This document shows positions 62,401-64,000 of a stretch of 64,000 nt of DNA, piece after piece; within the stretch, counting starts at the first letter, position 1; every line of letters begins with the position of its first letter. The position numbers and the translations under genes are program-made. This DNA comes from Lelliottia amnigena (GTDB lineage: Bacteria > Pseudomonadota > Gammaproteobacteria > Enterobacterales > Enterobacteriaceae), in the NCBI GenBank assembly GCA_900635465.1, contig LR134135.1, forward strand, positions 1 through 64,000, in the 5' to 3' direction. The notes beneath the pieces are model-generated. The model worked only from the letters and a program-made list of their open reading frames with translations. It was not told the origin of the DNA and ran no database searches.

Positions 62401-64000
62401 CGAGTCCGTGCGCCAGCAGGGAACCGAAATCGCCAGCGGCGGCAACACCGCGATTATCGCCGGACGTGATGTGAATGCGCAGGCCACGCAGGTGACCGCG
62501 CAGGGCGATATCGGTGTGGCTGCGGGTCACGACGTTAATCTGACGACGACGACGGAAAGCGATTACTACTACAAAGAGCAAACCAAAACCAAGAGCGGTT
62601 TCCTCAGCAAAAAAACCACCCATACCATCCAGGAAAGCAGTGCGACACGCGAAGCCGGAACGCTGCTGAGCGGGGATAACGTGAAGGTCACGGCGGGAAA
62701 TAACCTGCTGGTGCAAGGCTCTTCGGTGGTCGGCGACGGTGAAGTGGGGCTGAAAGCCGGTAACAACGTCGATATCGTGGCGGCCACCAACAGCAACACC
62801 GACTGGCGCTTCAAAGAGGAGAAAAAAAGCGGCCTGATGGGAACCGGTGGAATTGGTTTCACCATCGGCAGCAGTAAATCCACGCACGATCTGCGCGAAA
62901 GCGGCACAACCCAAAGTCAAAGCTTTAGCACCGTGGGCTCAACGGGCGGCAATGTTGATATCGCGGCCGGTAATCAGCTCCATGTCGGCGGTGCGGATCT
63001 GGTGGCGGGCAAAGATCTCGCGCTGAAGGGCGATAGCGTCATCATCGAACCGGGGCACGATAAACGCACGCGCGATGAGACGTTTGAACAAAAAGCCAGC
63101 GGCCTGACAGTCGCCCTTTCGGGTGCGGTAGGGAGCGCGATTAACAGCGCGGTGCAGTCGGCGCAGGCAGCGAAAGAGGAGAGCGATGGCCGCGTGGCGG
63201 CGTTGCAGGCCACAAAAGCGGTGCTCTCCGGCGTGCAGGCGGGACAGGGTGTCGCGCTGGACGCCGCCAGGGGTGAACAGCCTGAAAACACCAATACAAT
63301 TGGTGTCAGTGCCTCGCTGACCACGCAGAAGTCTAAATCTGAACAGCATGCGAAAAGCGATGCGGTGACGGGCAGCACGCTGAATGCGGGCAATAACCTC
63401 TCCATCATCGCGAACGGGAAAGGCAAAGGCCCGAATAGTGGCGATATTGTGATCGCGGGCAGCCAGCTGAAAGCGGGCGGCGACACCACCCTGGATGCAC
63501 AGAACGATATTGTGCTCGCAGGGGCAGCGAACACTCAGCAAACCAGCAGCAAGAACAGCAGCAGCGGTGGGGGCGTTGGGGTCGGTATTGGCGTCGGCAG
63601 CGGTGGCTGGGGCATCAGTGTATTTGCCAACGCTAACTCTGCGCACGGCAAGGACAAAGGCAACGGTACCGACTGGACCGAGACCACGATCGACAGCGGC
63701 AAAACCGTGACCATCAACAGCGGGCATGACACGGTACTCGACGGGGCGCAGGTCAACGGCAATACAATTATCGCTGACGTCGGTCACGACCTGCTGATGA
63801 GCAGCCAGCAGGACACGAATAAATACGATAGCAAACAGACCAGCGTGGCGGGAGGAGGCAGCTTCACGTTTGGCTCCATGACCGGCTCGGGCTACATCAG
63901 CGTCAGCCAGGATAAGATGAAGAGTCGCTTCGACTCCGTGGCCGAACAGACCGGGCTGTTTGCCGGTGCTGGTGGCTTCGACATCACCGTTGGCAATCAC
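53432..64000 (+). CDS. CdiA-like two-partner secretion exoprotein (3' end outside the window)
   Basis: The frame is open for all 3523 codons to the window edge with no stop, and so has no frameshift. The start MATRHPPVRFSQRLISWVVC has a signal peptide with cleavage near AFA/AV (33-34). The TPS domain needed for export carries NPNL (100-103), NPYGI (141-145) and a CNGC pair (147-150). Residues about 270-2150 are hundreds of FHA-type degenerate repeats of about 20 residues (LxNSGxLQG), forming a beta-helix. A low-GC insert follows (about 2165-2350), then a second conserved block (RYLNGIGSDLDQMRYLMDN) and FHA-2-like repeats. The last visible words AGGFDITVGNH are typical before the pretoxin region. 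The toxin and immunity genes would lie beyond the end. Confidence 0.92.
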   Translation, partial: MATRHPPVRFSQRLISWVVCGLMIWQPMAPAFAAVMTPTGNTTMDKAGNGVPVVNIATPNGAGISHNQFNSYNVGKEGVILNNATDRLTATQLGGLIQNNPNLQAGREAKGIINEVTGGSRSQLQGYTEVGGKPANVMVANPYGITCNGCGFINTPNVTLTTGKPQFDASGNLMALDVTKGAITVEGQGLDASKSDALSIISRATEVNAAIHANDLSVTAGANRVSADGNVKAIAGQGATPTVAVDTGALGGMYANRIRLVSSDKGVGVNLGNLNARQGDIQLDASGKLTVANSLASGSLTAKGAGVTLKGSQQAGGALNVASTQDMTLNNASLTSGGEMRLTSDGKLQATGGGATSKGALTVNSSQDMALTNARLVGQGNTTLSSNGKLNINGGGVSGNGAALVVSNQKEMTLTNTTLVGQGKTTLAASDKLTVNGGSLSSRGELSVTSGQGMTVANAAVGSDASTTLTSGGTLTANAGSLSAGKDLTLKGQQLVLDNRNRADASGNVRLEGENLTNQGQINAAGDLAISGNSVDNSGQMAAKGRVDAQTRALNNSGSLQGNGVTLQGQTVINKGTLQSGSQLAINAGTLNQQGMLSAKGDVDLNVSETLQNSGDLLADGGLTVKTGALAQNGVLSGAKALSVNADSLTSGKGSRTTSQGNIQLTAAQLADLNGQTDAAGALNVSAKNLNTRADAHLQSGQDLTLQAQNVTLNGIQAAKGALNVTAQTLDHDGQSTAKTLTFSATEGITTGGEFTADSISLHGQRITHSGIAKAKNITFTAPEFITSSGTLVADGLTLDGQRITNGGLLQANTQFNLHADALDNLASGALYSVRDLTLDLPELTNQGLITTDGNLWLKGNVLTNAGEINGVNLRLDNASLANQTAGRLLADDQLNVTGTALVNDGQMAANTLQLTTDSLQNHGVMQGDKALTLNAAEIHNSGALLSDGTLDLRGASFENAGELSATDLLFTLTRQMNNRADGKIIAKKGLTLTAPELLNSGLLAGVNTQLNAGAILNSGTLQGTNALTATGKRLENQQAGKLLSGGELHLQNATLTNAGLLQGKTLNLATGEWINSGNALGEAGVTATVSGSFSNQGNVLSQQQLDLNAPNITNQGQLLAKVLTLHGDLLNSGLLQGSDALAWTGDQFTNQAQGQVTGGETLTLSGTSLNNQGQIQSRDAALTADTLTNSGSVQALDRLKLNVDGRLDNQGAMLSQNLFELTAAQLFNDGQLAAKSLTLNTPQLTNTGTLQGNDSLTLTTRNLTNAQSGQLVSGGALDLDLDKLDNAGLMQVNQRFTLKGKDLLNRGDIQADALDFALSKTLNNQGGIVARNGATLNAPTLTNSGTLAGKTLSLSGTDIRNSGLVQGNDNADATASRITNDAAGKWISGGALTLNGGQLTNAGAVQGATIGLTATSLDNGGTLNGLNGFTGTFSGKLTNSGQIQSGGALNVSADGILNPGRMTGKTLVLNARDLTNSGLWQGSDGLTLTGDTLATMATSRTLTGGTLTLDAGQLTTQGKLQGNNVEVTSDGWTHGGSLLSLGGLTANVGGTLTSTGSLMSKGAADVTAQTLDNRGQLLGEGDVTLGGAMLKNSGTVQGKNLALHQTSINNQGTLTGLDSLTIDARQQLMARMAMAAPQQELINGASGALLTQGTLNITSGAVTNAGSWQGQNILLNAQSLTNSGAVQSADALQLTLANTLTSSAGSKITAMGTATLQALSLSNQGHWVAKNLTLKGTTLSNSGAISGVNGLTLAQTGAVTQQQSGTMLSGGALNVNAQSVNNDGKIQGATLGVTTGALTNNGRLQGDNGVTLGLSGNLINNAGGEIVSRQALTVTTPSLFNYGLIQGGGETSVTATSQARNDGKLLSGARLTLTTPQYTGAGWLQATNLILNAATATNSGTWVADRATLTGNTLTHQGTTQAGTLAVNYTQLTNSGTLLGNTQLTIDADQVNQNAAGKLFSGGDLWLDSKGLDVVGQVVSLGNLTLKLTNAFTSKTALAAGKTLAISSNGAIDNRSVMQGQAVNLTAGGQLTNNGQITTGTGASTLSGSTVALNGAGTIQGGGDINIASRGNITVDGFTGTRGSLTLSAPGSIINTALLYAANNLALYANIITNQRGDILAGNNLWMQKDAAGNANSQVTNTSGTIETTRGDITIKTAQLLNQRDGLHATSVKEDLSQAYPWLGDAVADVPLSFFEAGEYGTYAIDNVIHAGSCSSHWCFEYHIMQQVYALKERGVQKALAGSKETLTVDSESPASRISSGKNININAVNLENTASNILANDNISLAGNTLNNSSFQTSVKTDYLIYEYKGVIAGTVVPGSVSNSGGGGGLQDTTKAPVKSSISLTLVGHEIREEIGQIYRAVIQAGGNVTANFSSNISNTNTTANAGGVSNTISAPSLNTLSNQTIGSGAQKQSLANTGTVAVNSPEWNDQLQGALQQINGGGALDSNGASNAALTNISTTQKGNANLGKLGSLANAGVTTAALNSATGGATGQYQGKTVDTSAYPLPSGNNGYFVISDNPKSPYLINVNPKLNDLGKLDPALFTDLNALLGVKPSTAAPQETRTAYTDEKQVLGSSYMLGRLNLNPDYDYRFLGDAAFDTRYVSNTVLNQTGNRYLNGIGSDLDQMRYLMDNAAAQQQALGLQFGVSLNADQIAALDHSIIWWEKATINGETVMVPKVYLSPKDVTVNNGSVIAGSNVTLKSGNITNSGSSLLANNSLTIDSQNSISNLNDGLMKAGGALNLSAIGDINNISSTISGKTVALESLDGSINNLTLADQIDINAKGKRNNVTIKDTVLGSTASITAQDSLSLEAGKNITVTGANLASGGDMLLNAWGDIAVNANQVNDAYSSAQAKTSRSSVTYQGSSVSAGGDLIVNAGHNIDLTASDVKAGGSAGLSAGNDLNLNAAQTSESSRNGKSESHSTDVDRTTISAGENLVLKAGQDINAQAAALAAEKNVGLQAGRDVNLAAQSTGEGDSYKSSKKTVINESVRQQGTEIASGGNTAIIAGRDVNAQATQVTAQGDIGVAAGHDVNLTTTTESDYYYKEQTKTKSGFLSKKTTHTIQESSATREAGTLLSGDNVKVTAGNNLLVQGSSVVGDGEVGLKAGNNVDIVAATNSNTDWRFKEEKKSGLMGTGGIGFTIGSSKSTHDLRESGTTQSQSFSTVGSTGGNVDIAAGNQLHVGGADLVAGKDLALKGDSVIIEPGHDKRTRDETFEQKASGLTVALSGAVGSAINSAVQSAQAAKEESDGRVAALQATKAVLSGVQAGQGVALDAARGEQPENTNTIGVSASLTTQKSKSEQHAKSDAVTGSTLNAGNNLSIIANGKGKGPNSGDIVIAGSQLKAGGDTTLDAQNDIVLAGAANTQQTSSKNSSSGGGVGVGIGVGSGGWGISVFANANSAHGKDKGNGTDWTETTIDSGKTVTINSGHDTVLDGAQVNGNTIIADVGHDLLMSSQQDTNKYDSKQTSVAGGGSFTFGSMTGSGYISVSQDKMKSRFDSVAEQTGLFAGAGGFDITVGNH
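59917..60480 (+). other. Low-GC, cysteine-containing insert in the exoprotein
   Basis: Within the exoprotein gene, from about codon 2163, the repeat pattern stops and a segment of other composition begins: AYPWLGDAVADVPLSFFEAG, then AIDNVIHAGSCSSHWCFEY with two Cys, and later SVSNSGGGGGLQD. Codon use is more AT-rich than in the repeats on either side. In E. coli CdiA the receptor-binding region sits in a comparable place between FHA-1 and FHA-2 and differs among strains. By analogy this may be the receptor-binding domain. Confidence 0.6.

Noticed and set aside
54274..64000. Long open frames on the minus strand opposite the exoprotein gene (one of 481 codons at 55637-57082)
   Set aside because: They are shadows of a GC-rich repeated gene. 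Their translations are Val/Leu/Ser- or Arg/Gln-rich without any family pattern, and the plus-strand frame is continuous with clear TPS and FHA motifs.

Overview
The window is chromosomal DNA from a gammaproteobacterium of the family Enterobacteriaceae. Gene order and protein sequence follow the E. coli dnaA-to-nlpA segment closely: dnaA-dnaN-recF-gyrB, yidA, dgoRKADT, yidR/yidQ, ibpAB, yidE/yidP, the glv genes, yidHG, emrD, tisB/istR, ivbL-ilvBN, uhpABCT, yicN, nepI, yicL, yicS, nlpA. The extra genes (intact alpha-glucoside PTS, dsdA, a secreted GH5-like protein, a cellobiose-type PTS operon, an orphan Hcp cassette, a two-partner secretion locus) and several ERIC and REP-like repeats suggest the Enterobacter/Lelliottia/Leclercia/Citrobacter group rather than E. 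coli. The genus is an inference.

Layout. 1-5825: replication genes (dnaA without its 5' end, dnaN, recF, gyrB), with an ERIC-type repeat wedged between dnaN and recF. 6008-11877: yidA and the D-galactonate operon dgoR-K-A-D-T, which carries paired DgoR operators and several single-base indels. 11929-16600: yidR, yidQ, the small heat-shock genes ibpA and ibpB (sigma-32 promoter, ROSE-like thermometer hairpins) and the transporter yidE. 16568-20471: the GntR regulator yidP and the alpha-glucoside PTS and phospho-alpha-glucosidase. 20565-25539: yidH, yidG, dsdA, the GH5-like gene, emrD and a GNAT gene. 25556-26090: the SOS toxin gene tisB and its antitoxin RNA IstR-1, neither of which is an obvious long ORF. 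26160-27803: an AT-rich cassette of an unknown gene, a small membrane protein and an orphan Hcp. 27840-30218: the ilvBN operon with its leader peptide and attenuator. 30417-35378: the hexose-phosphate uptake system uhpABCT. 35568-38480: yicN, nepI, yicL. 38573-44723: a porin, EIIA, 6-phospho-beta-glucosidase, EIIC, EIIB operon opposite its LacI-type regulator. 44752-50770: yicS, a GNAT gene, a TetR/MFS efflux pair, a PEP mutase-like gene coupled to an ada-like gene, and nlpA. 50917-64000: an unknown lipoprotein, then a TpsB transporter and a giant CdiA-like exoprotein whose 3' end lies outside the window.

About ten single-base indels, nearly all in G, C or A runs, break gyrB, dgoR/dgoK, dgoD, the DHA2 transporter and ada. 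Since gyrB is essential, at least that one and probably most are sequencing or assembly errors rather than true pseudogenes.

The most interesting places are the orphan Hcp cassette between istR and ivbL, the reading-frame-open CdiA-like protein with its low-GC, cysteine-containing insert, ERIC elements inserted inside otherwise tight operons or leaders, and a hairpin that buries the yidR ribosome binding site.
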